This document shows positions 6,608 through 15,008 of a stretch of 31,169 bases of DNA, in pieces. A program made the position numbers and the translations under genes. The first letter of the stretch is position 1. Each line of letters starts with the position of its first letter. The notes beneath the pieces were generated by a model. The model made no database searches and had not been told where the DNA came from. It worked only from the letters and a program-made list of their open reading frames with translations. The stretch comes from RGIG3701 sp017403345 (GTDB lineage: Bacteria > Planctomycetota > Planctomycetia > Pirellulales > Thermoguttaceae): assembly GCA_017403345.1 (NCBI GenBank), contig JAFQOH010000099.1, positions 1-31,169 on the forward strand, in the 5' to 3' direction.

Positions 6608-9079
6608 GTGATCCAAATCGCAGAAAACATTCAGATCCAATTTTTGAATTTCCTTCAGGAAAAACTGGGAATGGAGTCTTTCCAAATGTGGATCGACGGC
6701 CAGCTCCAGATTTTTTGCGGGGAAGGTACGGACACGCTTTACATCACCGCCGAGCTTCCTTTTGTACTGAACTGGTACCGACAGTTTTTCCTCCCAACAT
6801 TCCAGGAAGCTGCCGAGTCTCTGATCCCGAACTTCCGCGGAAAGCTACAGATCTGCTCACGGGAAGAAGCACGCGCCGCTCTCGATTCGAAATCAGACCA
6901 GAAATCAGACCAGAAATCAGACCGAAAATCAAAACAGAGATCGATCCAGATCCCGGAGATCTCTCCTGACTCTGAAATACCGAGTTCCGTAATGCCTGAA
7001 ATGCAGATCTCCGCTGAAAGTGCGGTCTCTTCCCGTTCAGTAAAAAAGAAAACGGGAAACCGTTCCGCAAAACGGGAAACACGTACTCAGCGGCAGCAGG
7101 TTCCCTGTTCGCAAATGGTCCCGAAGAGTACCGCGTCGCTCTCGACGGCCGAGCGTCTAAAGCTGCGCAAACAGAATTCCGCCGAGATCCTCCATAATGT
7201 TCGTCAGGCAGATCTTCAGGAAGTGCTGGCTTTTCTCACTTCGGACGATTCTCGTAGGGACACAGTTTCCAACACGAAAAACACTTCTGATAAGAAAAAC
7301 GCCTCCAACACGAAAAACGCCGACGGCTCCGCATGCGTCACCGGCGCCGGGAGCTCTGAAACGGGAAGAGCCGGCACCAAAAGAAAAAAAGGAGATCGTG
7401 CTGCCGTCTCGAAAAACGAAGCAAAGTCCCCAACGCAGCGAAAAACTGGAAATACGGTATCCGGCAAAACGGAAACGGCGAAAAAAGACGGAAAGGTGCG
7501 ATCCGGCAAGTGTTCCCGAAACACCTCCCGCGTCTCTGAGTCAACCCCCAAACGGCAAGAAACCGGCTCGAAAAATACGGTCTCGATCGCCACGATGGAT
7601 GATTTTTTCCTTCAGATGGAAGAAATGTACGCGGACGGTACGATGCCGCGCTTCTCGGGTTTCAGCGTTCTGTCTGCAGCGCCTGAATGTACGCATTCCA
7701 AACTGAAAAATGAAACTCCGCCGAATCCTGAACCTGCCAGGACGGCACAGCCGGCAGCACAGCCGGCAGCACAGCCGGCATCCGAACGCGACGGGAAAAC
7801 GGAAGTTTCGACGGAATCCCTCACAGCTACGGTCCGAACTTTGCATCCGGGCGGTTCCCGGCTTCAGACACTGATGGCGAACGTCATGAAATTTTCGACG
7901 GAAGAAGACGTTCGGCAGCAGACGGTACGGCAAAAAGCTCCACAGTCAGGTCCTTCGGTAAAAAATGTGCCGCCTTTCGGTATGAACACAGCGCAGACTC
8001 CGCAGTCTGTTCAGCCGCGAAAACTGAATTTCTCCACGTTCGTCATGGGTGCGTCCAACAGGCTGGCATACACACTGGCACGCGACATTACGCGGACACC
8101 AGGAATCCTCTCTCCGGCACTCATTTCGGGAAAGACCGGCGTCGGCAAATCGCACCTTCTTGAGGCCATTTCCCATTCCGCACTTGCCAGCGGTTTCCAT
8201 GTGGTCTACCGAACGGCAGAGGAATTTGTGAACGAATTTGTCGCCAGTCTTCGGGACGCAGGCAAGAAAAACGACTTCCGCAACACGTACCGCCAGTGTG
8301 ACGTCCTGCTCTTGGACAATTTGCAGTTTCTGCTGAACAAAAAGGGGTCCCTTTCCGAACTGCAGAACATTTTTTACCATCGGATCCGGCAGGGAAAGCA
8401 GATCGTTTTTGCCGCCGACCGACCGCTGGAAGAGCTGGAGGAACTTGGTCCGGAGATCTGTTCCAATCTGCGGGGCGGATACTCTGCCGTTTTGAATGAA
8501 CCGTCCTACGACGTCCTGCTCCAGCTCCTTGATTCGGAAACGGCTCGCCGTGACCTTCCGCTTGCAGAGTCTGCCCGTCAGGCACTTGCCGCGCAGCACA
8601 CTGGAGGTGATGTCCGTCAGATCTTCGGAATACTCAACTCGCTTGAAATGCGTCTCCGCACGCAGCTGGATCTCACGCAGCACGTGACCAGTACGGAACG
8701 AAACCGAAAAGAGCTGGTCCAGGAGCTGATGGAAGACTTGGTCCATCATCAAGGGAAACGGATCTCGATCGATACGATCAAGCGGTACGTTGCGGCTCGG
8801 TTCGAGATCGAGGTCGGGCTTCTTTCCTCCGGTCTGCGAACGCGGAAAGTCTCACAGCCGCGAATGCTTGCAATGTGGCTGGCACGAAAATTCACGCGAA
8901 AACCGCTTGCCGAGATCTGTCAGGCTTTTGGGTGTGTCAGTCACACTACCGTCATTTCCGCACAGAAAAAGGTGGAGGAATGGCGTCTGCGTGATTTTCA
9001 GCTCCAGACGGGCACTTCGCTTTCGAACGTAAATGAACTCCTCCGTCAGCTCGAGGGGCAGCTCCAAAGGACGGTCTGA
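6608..9079 (+). CDS. dnaA: atypical chromosomal replication initiator protein DnaA (823 aa)
   Basis: DnaA is an AAA+ protein that binds origin boxes and opens DNA; typical length is 440-500 residues. The domain order fits: domain I (about 1-85), a low-complexity domain II of some 370-380 residues with KSDQ, NTKN and AQPA repeats, the AAA+ core (about 472-700) and the domain IV DNA-binding helices (about 715-795). Walker A is GKTGVGKS (508-515). Walker B reads LLLDN (567-571), with Asn in place of the second Asp. The arginine-finger position in the usual Ser-Arg-Phe motif is Asn620. Sensor II Arg670 is kept. The signature GGRDHTTV has become GCVSHTTV (775-782). The GTG at 6608 has AAAGGA six bases upstream. 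It is a clear DnaA homologue, but probably altered in ATP hydrolysis and box recognition. It may be a paralogue of a standard dnaA located elsewhere. Confidence 0.92.
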   Translation: MIQIAENIQIQFLNFLQEKLGMESFQMWIDGQLQIFCGEGTDTLYITAELPFVLNWYRQFFLPTFQEAAESLIPNFRGKLQICSREEARAALDSKSDQKSDQKSDRKSKQRSIQIPEISPDSEIPSSVMPEMQISAESAVSSRSVKKKTGNRSAKRETRTQRQQVPCSQMVPKSTASLSTAERLKLRKQNSAEILHNVRQADLQEVLAFLTSDDSRRDTVSNTKNTSDKKNASNTKNADGSACVTGAGSSETGRAGTKRKKGDRAAVSKNEAKSPTQRKTGNTVSGKTETAKKDGKVRSGKCSRNTSRVSESTPKRQETGSKNTVSIATMDDFFLQMEEMYADGTMPRFSGFSVLSAAPECTHSKLKNETPPNPEPARTAQPAAQPAAQPASERDGKTEVSTESLTATVRTLHPGGSRLQTLMANVMKFSTEEDVRQQTVRQKAPQSGPSVKNVPPFGMNTAQTPQSVQPRKLNFSTFVMGASNRLAYTLARDITRTPGILSPALISGKTGVGKSHLLEAISHSALASGFHVVYRTAEEFVNEFVASLRDAGKKNDFRNTYRQCDVLLLDNLQFLLNKKGSLSELQNIFYHRIRQGKQIVFAADRPLEELEELGPEICSNLRGGYSAVLNEPSYDVLLQLLDSETARRDLPLAESARQALAAQHTGGDVRQIFGILNSLEMRLRTQLDLTQHVTSTERNRKELVQELMEDLVHHQGKRISIDTIKRYVAARFEIEVGLLSSGLRTRKVSQPRMLAMWLARKFTRKPLAEICQAFGCVSHTTVISAQKKVEEWRLRDFQLQTGTSLSNVNELLRQLEGQLQRTV

Positions 9080-9188
9080 TTTTAGGACGGAGCGATCGGT
9101 CGGCCTCTCAAATCGCGCTTTTCTGACCGTGAGGGACTTTGTGTTTGGAATTTCTGCAAAAGAACTTCCATTTTTTGGGGTTTTCCTC

Positions 9189-9217
9189 TTGAGTTCTTTT
9201 CTGTTTTTCGCTATACT
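9189..9217 (+). promoter_or_regulatory. promoter for the lolD-like gene
   Basis: TTGAGT (9189-9194) and TATACT (9212-9217) are 17 bases apart and match the consensus at 4 and 5 positions. A start near 9224 would give a leader of about 60 bases. The sequence CGCTATACTG here also occurs at 16064-16072, upstream of the lipoprotein gene at 16241. Confidence 0.6.
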
Positions 9218-9285
9218 GAAATTTGCGATACTGAAAAAATTGAACTTGAATTTTTAGAAAACGGCAATTAACGGAAACAGATAAA

Positions 9286-9972
9286 ATGGAAATCATGCAG
9301 GTTCGCGGCCTGAAAAAGAGTTTCACGAAGGGGCCGCACACGATACCGGTCCTCAAGGGGATCGATCTGGACGTCCACGAGGGGGAGTATCTTTCCATCA
9401 TCGGCCAGAGCGGTTCCGGAAAAAGCACGCTTCTGCACGTCATGGGCCTCCTGACGCACCCGAATGAGGGATCCGTCATCTATCGCGGAAACCGGATCGA
9501 CGATCTTCCGGATCTGGCGCGCGACCGTCTGCGGAATCACGACATTTCCATGATCTTCCAGTTTTACCATCTTCTTCCGGAACTCGACATCGTGGAGAAT
9601 GTGCTTACGCCGATGATGATCGCGCAGGGGTACTGGAAATTCCGGCTTCACAGGAAAGCGCACCGGGAACGTGCGAAAGAACTGCTCGAGCGCGTCGGTC
9701 TGGGACACCGTCTGAAGCATAGACCCAGCGAGCTTTCCGGCGGCGAGATGCAGCGGACGGCGATTGCCCGCGCATTGATCAACCAGCCGAAGATACTCCT
9801 GGCGGACGAACCGACTGGAAATCTGGACCGTTCCACGGAGGGCGGCATCATCGAGCTGCTGCGCGAACTGAACGAAACGGAGAAACTCACGATCGTTCTG
9901 GTCACGCACAATCCTGCGATCGCCGCGGGCGCAGACCGGACCGTCACGCTGACGGACGGACTTTTTGAGTGA
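9286..9972 (+). CDS. lolD: ABC transporter ATP-binding protein, LolD/MacB type
   Basis: The 228-residue product is a stand-alone ABC ATPase of the family that powers lipoprotein release (LolD) or MacB/FtsE-type permeases. It shows Walker A GQSGSGKST (40-48), the Q-loop FQ (91-92), the signature LSGGEMQR (150-157), Walker B LLADE with the family-specific EPTGNLD (175-181) and the H-loop His208. Length and motif spacing are normal. The ATG at 9286 has no strong ribosome site, and a second ATG three codons in is possible. The likely partner permease lies just downstream but on the opposite strand, so the two are not in one transcript. MacB-like use cannot be excluded from sequence alone. Confidence 0.85.
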   Translation: MEIMQVRGLKKSFTKGPHTIPVLKGIDLDVHEGEYLSIIGQSGSGKSTLLHVMGLLTHPNEGSVIYRGNRIDDLPDLARDRLRNHDISMIFQFYHLLPELDIVENVLTPMMIAQGYWKFRLHRKAHRERAKELLERVGLGHRLKHRPSELSGGEMQRTAIARALINQPKILLADEPTGNLDRSTEGGIIELLRELNETEKLTIVLVTHNPAIAAGADRTVTLTDGLFE

Positions 9973-10012
9973 AATTGCGGAACTCTTAGTTTCAGTGAAT
10001 TGAAAGTCCATT

Positions 10013-10051
10013 AAAAAAGGCACGGGATCAGATCTCGTGCCTTTCGTTTTT
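10013..10051. terminator. bidirectional terminator between convergent genes
   Basis: AAAGGCACG (10016-10024) pairs with CGTGCCTTT (10036-10044). The plus strand continues into CG and T5; the minus strand continues into a run of six T. It therefore serves both the ATPase gene (plus) and the permease gene (minus). The minus-strand side has the better T-run. Confidence 0.8.
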
Positions 10052-10066
10052 CTGCTCATTCCCAAA

Positions 10067-11989
10067 CTACTCGTACCGCAGCGACTCGACAGGCTGAAGC
10101 CGTGAAGCGTGCCAGGCAGGAAAGACGCTGGCGAGGACTGCGATCAGGAGCGCGCCGCCGACGATCCATCCGACAGTCGAAAGGGAAATGTCGTAGGGGA
10201 TCTGGTAGAAGTAGTAAATGTCCGGCGGAAAGACTTCTCGGCCGAGCATCCAGCTCAAAAAGTCGGCGATCTCGTTAATGTTGCAGACGAACACCAGCCC
10301 CATGACCAGGCCGAGTCCGGCTCCCACGATGCCGAGAGAGAGTCCGTACATGAGGAAGATGCACATGATCCCCCAGGAGGAAGCACCGAGAGCTTTCAGG
10401 ATCCCGATGTCGCGCGTTTTGTCCGTCACGACCATGTAGAAAATGGCGAGGATCCCGAACCCGCTGACCGCGATGATCATGAAGAGCAGGACGTTCAGGA
10501 TCGCGATCTCCATATCGACGGCCTGAAGGAGCGGCATTTTGTCATCACGCCAAGTGCGGCAGCTGAAAAGCTGAGAATCAAAGACTTTCTGCAGCTTCAT
10601 GCACGCTTCATCCAGATCGGCACCTTCGCGAAGCTGGATCTGGATCTGATTCGCTTTGTTCGGCATCCCGCGCAGTTCCTGAAGAGTGCTCATCGGCACG
10701 AAAACGAACGAACCATCGTATTCGCTCATTTTGCTTTCGTAAAGATCAACGCACGTGAAGTGCCCCGTCACGCCTTCCGGCCGAATATTGCAGTCGGGAA
10801 AAGTCAGCATAACGTCACGTCCCGGAAGAAGCAGGAAGTCGTCTTTTCCTCCCGCGGAACGATACATTGCCATGCCGATGCCGACGATGATCCCCGGATG
10901 CGTCTCTTTCATCGGGTCAAACGTCAAACCGACCGGCTCGCCGAAAGGATCGAAGGAATCGTCTGCAGCATTTGGAAAAGCTACAGATCCTGCGAGTTCC
11001 GGTACATACTCATCTTCTTCTGCGTTTTCTTCGCTCTCGCCATTCACGCTGCCCGCACTGTGTTCGTCCGTGCCGCCAGCCGCCGTAATTTCCGCGTTAG
11101 GAGCTTCAGCATCTCCGGCAACATCAAATGGAGAGGGAGTTTTCGCCGATCCTGCGAGAGTCTCATTCGGCAATGCCGGCGGTTCCGGCGGATCATCCAT
11201 CGGATGGTCTGTCGGTGCCGAAACGGGTTTCGTCGTATCAATGATGGCCAACGGTTCTGCTTCGTCCTGCTCGGCATCCTTCATCGTCGGAAGTTCCGCA
11301 GATGCCGTGTTGCGCGTTTCCACGTGCAGTTCCGGATCGGTGATGATCTCCACGCCGGGAAGCGGATCCCCGTAATATTCGCGTCGATGCCCCCAGCCGG
11401 CTCTCTTCATATCGGTTCGTTCCTGGACCTTTCCGTTTGGTCCTTTTTGCGATGATTCCGGAAAAAATCGATTCAGAATGCCGCGGGACTGCGTCATTTT
11501 CTGTCCCTCGAACGTATCGTATCCCCCTTCGCGCAAATCGAATGAAAGCTGTTTCCGATTTTCCGGATGCTGCAGAAACTTCCCGAAATCCCCGACGCTC
11601 CCTTTTGATCTCTCATCCACGCCGACGATACAGACCTGCTCGGTCAGCTGCGCTTCCCGTTCGAAACCTTCGGCATCCAGAATGCGTGTTTTGTACGTCA
11701 GGACTCCCACCGTCGTGCATATTGGCGTCATACCGACTACCTGGTCGCCAAGAGTATCCCGGATCTTCTGCATCTGTCCTTCCGGATCGTAAAATCCATC
11801 CGACGTCGTGCTTGTGACCATGATGTCGCCCAGAATTCCATGAATGCGCGTCTGCATTTCATTGGCGAAACCGGACATCACACTGTTCACGACGATCATC
11901 GTCGCCACGCCGAGCATCACGCTGATGATCGAAGCCAGCACAATATAGCGTGTCCGCAGGTAACGAAGGCAAAGGAAAATCTTGTACAT
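10067..11989 (-). CDS. LolC/LolE-type ABC transporter permease with a large disordered insert
   Basis: LolC/E proteins extract lipoproteins from the inner membrane together with LolD. The 640-residue product has the family plan: an N-terminal helix (about 16-38) followed by VNSVMSGFANEMQTRIHG, a periplasmic domain, and a C-terminal FtsX-type domain with three helices (about 495-520, 540-568, 603-625). The loop KTRDIGILKALGAS (524-537) and the ending PAWHASRLQPVESLRYE are highly typical. Family members have about 400-420 residues. The extra length is an acidic, Pro/Glu/Asp-rich insert at roughly 180-360 in the periplasmic domain. The ATG at 11989 lies just before the first helix; its ribosome site is weak. 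The gene faces the lolD-like gene and follows the 13-base repeat array. Confidence 0.85.
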   Translation of the reverse strand: MYKIFLCLRYLRTRYIVLASIISVMLGVATMIVVNSVMSGFANEMQTRIHGILGDIMVTSTTSDGFYDPEGQMQKIRDTLGDQVVGMTPICTTVGVLTYKTRILDAEGFEREAQLTEQVCIVGVDERSKGSVGDFGKFLQHPENRKQLSFDLREGGYDTFEGQKMTQSRGILNRFFPESSQKGPNGKVQERTDMKRAGWGHRREYYGDPLPGVEIITDPELHVETRNTASAELPTMKDAEQDEAEPLAIIDTTKPVSAPTDHPMDDPPEPPALPNETLAGSAKTPSPFDVAGDAEAPNAEITAAGGTDEHSAGSVNGESEENAEEDEYVPELAGSVAFPNAADDSFDPFGEPVGLTFDPMKETHPGIIVGIGMAMYRSAGGKDDFLLLPGRDVMLTFPDCNIRPEGVTGHFTCVDLYESKMSEYDGSFVFVPMSTLQELRGMPNKANQIQIQLREGADLDEACMKLQKVFDSQLFSCRTWRDDKMPLLQAVDMEIAILNVLLFMIIAVSGFGILAIFYMVVTDKTRDIGILKALGASSWGIMCIFLMYGLSLGIVGAGLGLVMGLVFVCNINEIADFLSWMLGREVFPPDIYYFYQIPYDISLSTVGWIVGGALLIAVLASVFPAWHASRLQPVESLRYE

Positions 11990-12059
11990 GATCTTATCAA
12001 AAAGTGAAAAAAAGGAAATTTTCTCGACAAAATCCGTCGAAATATCCAGGGGCTGTTTC

Positions 12060-12184
12060 GTGTCCGGCTCTCGTGTCCGGCTCCCGTGTCCGGCTCTCGT
12101 GTCCGGCTCTCGTGTCCGGCTCCCGTGTCCGGCTCCCGTGTCCGGCTCCCGTGTCCGGCTCCCGTGTCCGGCTCTCGTGTCCGG
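12060..12184 (+). repeat. minisatellite, nine copies of a 13-base unit
   Basis: The unit GTGTCCGGCTCYC is repeated nine times without gaps from 12060 to 12176, followed by eight bases of a tenth copy. Copies differ only at position 12, in the order T,C,T,T,C,C,C,C,T. It lies between the stop of the glycosidase-like gene (12195) and the start of the permease (11989), both on the minus strand. If the genes are co-transcribed, the array is in the permease leader. Near-identity of the copies suggests recent expansion and likely length variation between strains. Confidence 0.95.
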
Positions 12185-12194
12185 GGCAAAATTT

Positions 12195-13841
12195 TTATTC
12201 CGGTTTCATTTCCGGGATGAATTCCAGTTCAAGCCAGCCGACACGCTGAACTTTTCCGGAACGCATCGCGATCGAGACAGTATTCAGTCCGTCTTTCACG
12301 GCAGAAAGGGGGACCTGAAAACGAACGGCACGCTCCATCCCGCCGAATGCGTTGGGCTTGGAGAGTTCTTCCGCATCCAGAGCCTCCGCACCATTGAGCT
12401 GGACCTGAAATTCCGCTTCTTTCAGCCCATCCCCGGCAAAAAAACCTGCCGTAACGTAAAGTTTCCCATCCGCCTTTGGTTTCTTGCCGAACTGGATCCT
12501 GACGTCGAGCGGTCCATGAAGGAATCGGGGCAGCTGACGCTCTTGGTCAAGTTCTTTTTTTCCGTAAGTCGCCATGAAATCGCGGTAGGTCACGACGTGC
12601 CGGCGGTGACGGTCGAGGATCTTCTCCGGTTCCCATCCCTGTGCGGTCACCTGCTGAAAAACGTCGGGCAAGTAGACCAGATTGAAGAGGTAAAGTCCGT
12701 CAGCGCCGTTTCCAAGCATGGCATTCGCCCATCCAGCGTACAATTCGGGAGTCATGCGGGTCCGCGCGGCACCGCTTCCGCAGCTCACACCATGATCCAC
12801 AGCAGTGAAGATGGGGAACTCCGGGTCACCGACGGCTTTCTTCCAATCCTCGGCGATGATGTTGAAATCGCCGGTGGAAAAGAAGCAGGACGCGACGATC
12901 TGATCGATGAGTCCCTCTTTCGCCCACTCCGCAGCACGCATTCCCAGCGCGTCGGAGGCCTGTGGCGAGGCAGGAACGCGAACGGAAATGAGGATCCTGT
13001 GGCCGCGCTCTTTTTCCTTCTGGTTTGCGTAGTTTCGAACTTCCCGAACGAATGCTGTCAAATAGTGCGCCTCCTCCGTTTCCTTTCCCGGAGTCAGATG
13101 CAGGCAGAAGCGCATCCAGTCCATCTCGAATCCGTCTGTATCGTAACGGTCCAAAAGCTCTTTTGCGCACGCCATGTAGAAATCGCGAACTTCCTTTTTT
13201 GCGTAATTGAACGCATAGTCCGTCCAGGTATTCGATTTTGAGTGCGGGACCCGCCAAAGTTCCGGATGTTCGCGCCAGTAGTTGAAATTCCGGAAATAGT
13301 TTTTCAGAAGCACGAAATGGACGTCATTCATGCGCATCGAGATCCACGGCGAGATCCTCGCCTCGCGGCAGCGTTCCGTCCAGACGGCGTAGGGGTCGAT
13401 CCCCATTTCGTAAAGTTTCCGGCAGTTGGAGGTCCAGCGGATCCCCGCTTCACCGGGTCCGTAATTCACGGGGGAACCGTCAGTCATGCCATCCCAGACC
13501 GCTTCATGAACGTCAGAGCGGTAACTCGTCCTCTGCCCCTGCGGACACATGAAAAAGTGGGTCACGCACGTGCCGCGCATCTGGTCGATGTACGCCTGAA
13601 GAGCCTCAAGCGTCATGAAGTCGGCGGTCTGCTTGAAGTAGTGGTCGTTGTCTTCGTTGATGATGAAGACGAGCCGGCGATCCAGATCGGCATTCCCCTT
13701 CGCCGCCTCAGCACTTGCGTTTTCCGCCCATACCGAGCCGATCCCCCAAGCGTTCCCGAAAGCGGCAGCCAAAACGCCCAGAAGGCAGACGCGGAACATC
13801 ATGCGGAACATAAAACGAATTTTGAAAAGGAGTTTTCCCAT
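12195..13841 (-). CDS. secreted TIM-barrel glycoside-hydrolase-like protein
   Basis: The 548-residue product has a signal peptide (hydrophobic 18-33, cleavage likely after Ala39). It then carries a barrel-type domain with strands ending in HFFMCPQG, ISPWISMRMND and DGFEMDWMRF (236-245), followed by FFSTGDF and a final beta-rich region from about 430. The Asp-Gly-Phe-Glu-x-Asp-Trp pattern at the end of a strand resembles the catalytic region of the GHL10/DUF187-type glycosidase-like families, with Glu239 and Asp241 as candidate acids. The C-terminal part (LNGAEALDAEEL...VGWLELEFIP) looks like a carbohydrate-binding beta-sandwich. The exact family and substrate are unknown. The ATG at 13841 is taken because it puts the signal peptide complete; its ribosome site is weak and the Met codons at 11, 14 or 15 are alternatives. 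It follows the lipoprotein gene by 67 bases. Confidence 0.7.
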   Translation of the reverse strand: MGKLLFKIRFMFRMMFRVCLLGVLAAAFGNAWGIGSVWAENASAEAAKGNADLDRRLVFIINEDNDHYFKQTADFMTLEALQAYIDQMRGTCVTHFFMCPQGQRTSYRSDVHEAVWDGMTDGSPVNYGPGEAGIRWTSNCRKLYEMGIDPYAVWTERCREARISPWISMRMNDVHFVLLKNYFRNFNYWREHPELWRVPHSKSNTWTDYAFNYAKKEVRDFYMACAKELLDRYDTDGFEMDWMRFCLHLTPGKETEEAHYLTAFVREVRNYANQKEKERGHRILISVRVPASPQASDALGMRAAEWAKEGLIDQIVASCFFSTGDFNIIAEDWKKAVGDPEFPIFTAVDHGVSCGSGAARTRMTPELYAGWANAMLGNGADGLYLFNLVYLPDVFQQVTAQGWEPEKILDRHRRHVVTYRDFMATYGKKELDQERQLPRFLHGPLDVRIQFGKKPKADGKLYVTAGFFAGDGLKEAEFQVQLNGAEALDAEELSKPNAFGGMERAVRFQVPLSAVKDGLNTVSIAMRSGKVQRVGWLELEFIPEMKPE

Positions 13842-13908
13842 CTTTTTCGCTCACTGTTTTCTATTTTTCTTTTTTCCCATTCTCCAGCCGGAAAAACGGC
13901 CGCCACGC

Positions 13909-14817
13909 TCATTTCGCCGCCATATCGACGGACGGATACCCGGCATAGTTTGGCATAGCCCAGAGGTGTTGATTGTCCGCGGAGAGCTGATTCAGCATCG
14001 GGTTTCCATACTGGATGGCAAACTGCATTCCCTCTCCGTTTGCCTCTTTGGGACAGTTGATGGAAACCCCCTTCGGGATCATGAGTCCCGTCGCTTCATC
14101 TTTCCGGTACGCCGTCACGCGGGCCTCTGCGACCAGAGACTGAAACTGGTCGTAGATCAGTACCGCCGCGGGCATTCCGTACTCGCGATTCACGATGACG
14201 CACCGAGTCCGAGGCACACCGTCGGCAGAACGTTCCGTCACGCGGAGTTCGAGATGCCTCTGATCTTCGGCCGGAAAAGGACCTTCGTAGGAAGCCGTCG
14301 GATCCAGTGCCCCAAATCCCATTGCCTCAATGATCCAAGCCGGATTAAAGGAAAGATCCAGTTTTTCCTGACACTGCTGGTAGTTTGCGTTGGTGCAGAA
14401 GTAAGTCGCTTTCGGTTCTGCTTTGCCGACCCACATCCACATGACGTGTGCATTGCGTCCGACATCCAATTCCCTTCCGGAGACCGCGTGCGTACCGATC
14501 AGCCGAAAATACCCAGGGCGTTTGAAAGCGATTTCGCCTTTCAGATTGAAGATCCCCTTTCCGTTCAGTGTGGCATCCTGCGTGACGAAACTGTCCACTC
14601 GCATGACGTTCTGATTCACGATCGACACGATCTCCGCGGCACTCGCAGCTCCCGGGATCGCCCATTCGGAGACCGGAAGCGGTTTGGGCTGACGCCGGAA
14701 TGGATCTCCCGAACGGCAGCCGGTGGAAAAAGCCAAAACCGAACCGACTGCCAAAACTGCCGCAAAGGACAGAAGCGCCGGGTACGTTCGTGCTGGGGTC
14801 AAACGGAATGTTTTCAT
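13909..14817 (-). CDS. lipoprotein with a LolA/LolB-like appearance, function unknown
   Basis: The 302-residue product has a lipoprotein signal: hydrophobic 14-30 and FSTGC with Cys34 as the lipidated residue. The mature part contains a run of short strand-like segments (IFNLKGEIAFKRPGYFRLIGT, HVMWMWVGK, ATYFCTN) that recalls LolA/LolB or DUF4292-type barrels which hold lipid acyl chains. This resemblance is by eye only. The location two genes upstream of a LolC/E-type permease on the same strand is compatible with a role in lipoprotein sorting, but that is inference. No strong ribosome site precedes the ATG at 14817. Confidence 0.7.
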   Translation of the reverse strand: MKTFRLTPARTYPALLSFAAVLAVGSVLAFSTGCRSGDPFRRQPKPLPVSEWAIPGAASAAEIVSIVNQNVMRVDSFVTQDATLNGKGIFNLKGEIAFKRPGYFRLIGTHAVSGRELDVGRNAHVMWMWVGKAEPKATYFCTNANYQQCQEKLDLSFNPAWIIEAMGFGALDPTASYEGPFPAEDQRHLELRVTERSADGVPRTRCVIVNREYGMPAAVLIYDQFQSLVAEARVTAYRKDEATGLMIPKGVSINCPKEANGEGMQFAIQYGNPMLNQLSADNQHLWAMPNYAGYPSVDMAAK

Positions 14818-14865
14818 GGGTCAAATTTGGTTCAGGTTTTCGTTTACGGTCCAATTCCGCCAAAA

Positions 14866-14933
14866 AACAGTCTGCGTCGGGAAACAGTCTGCGTCGGGAA
14901 ACAGTCTGCGTCGGGAAACAACTGCGTCCGTGA
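14866..14933 (+). repeat. three copies of a 17-base direct repeat plus a degenerate fourth
   Basis: AACAGTCTGCGTCGGGA occurs at 14866, 14883 and 14900 without change. A diverged fourth copy (AACAACTGCGTC...) starts at 14917. The array lies just upstream of the lipoprotein start (14817, minus strand), about 50 bases from the ATG, in the gap after the gene at 15009. It could sit in the leader or promoter of the lipoprotein gene. Confidence 0.9.
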
Positions 14934-15008
14934 GGGGCAGGAAATGCGGAATGGTGAAGTTGGAAGTCTCCATTCTGGATGCTTCTGCTCGGATCTGTTC
15001 GGAACGTT

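Noticed and set aside
6428..6685. 85-codon minus-strand frame overlapping the dnaA start
   Set aside because: It has no ribosome site and overlaps the ribosome site and first codons of dnaA. No protein family was recognised.
10109..11455. 448-codon plus-strand frame opposite the permease
   Set aside because: It is rich in His, Arg and Asp, as expected for the complement of a membrane-protein gene, and has no membrane or domain pattern.
12060..12184. CRISPR array
   Set aside because: The 13-base units are contiguous with no spacers, and no cas gene is present.
11982..13241. 419-codon plus-strand frame reading through the 13-bp repeats
   Set aside because: The repeat portion gives a CPALVSGSRVRLP-like peptide in any long frame, and the rest is antisense to the glycosidase-like gene with its signal peptide and barrel motifs.
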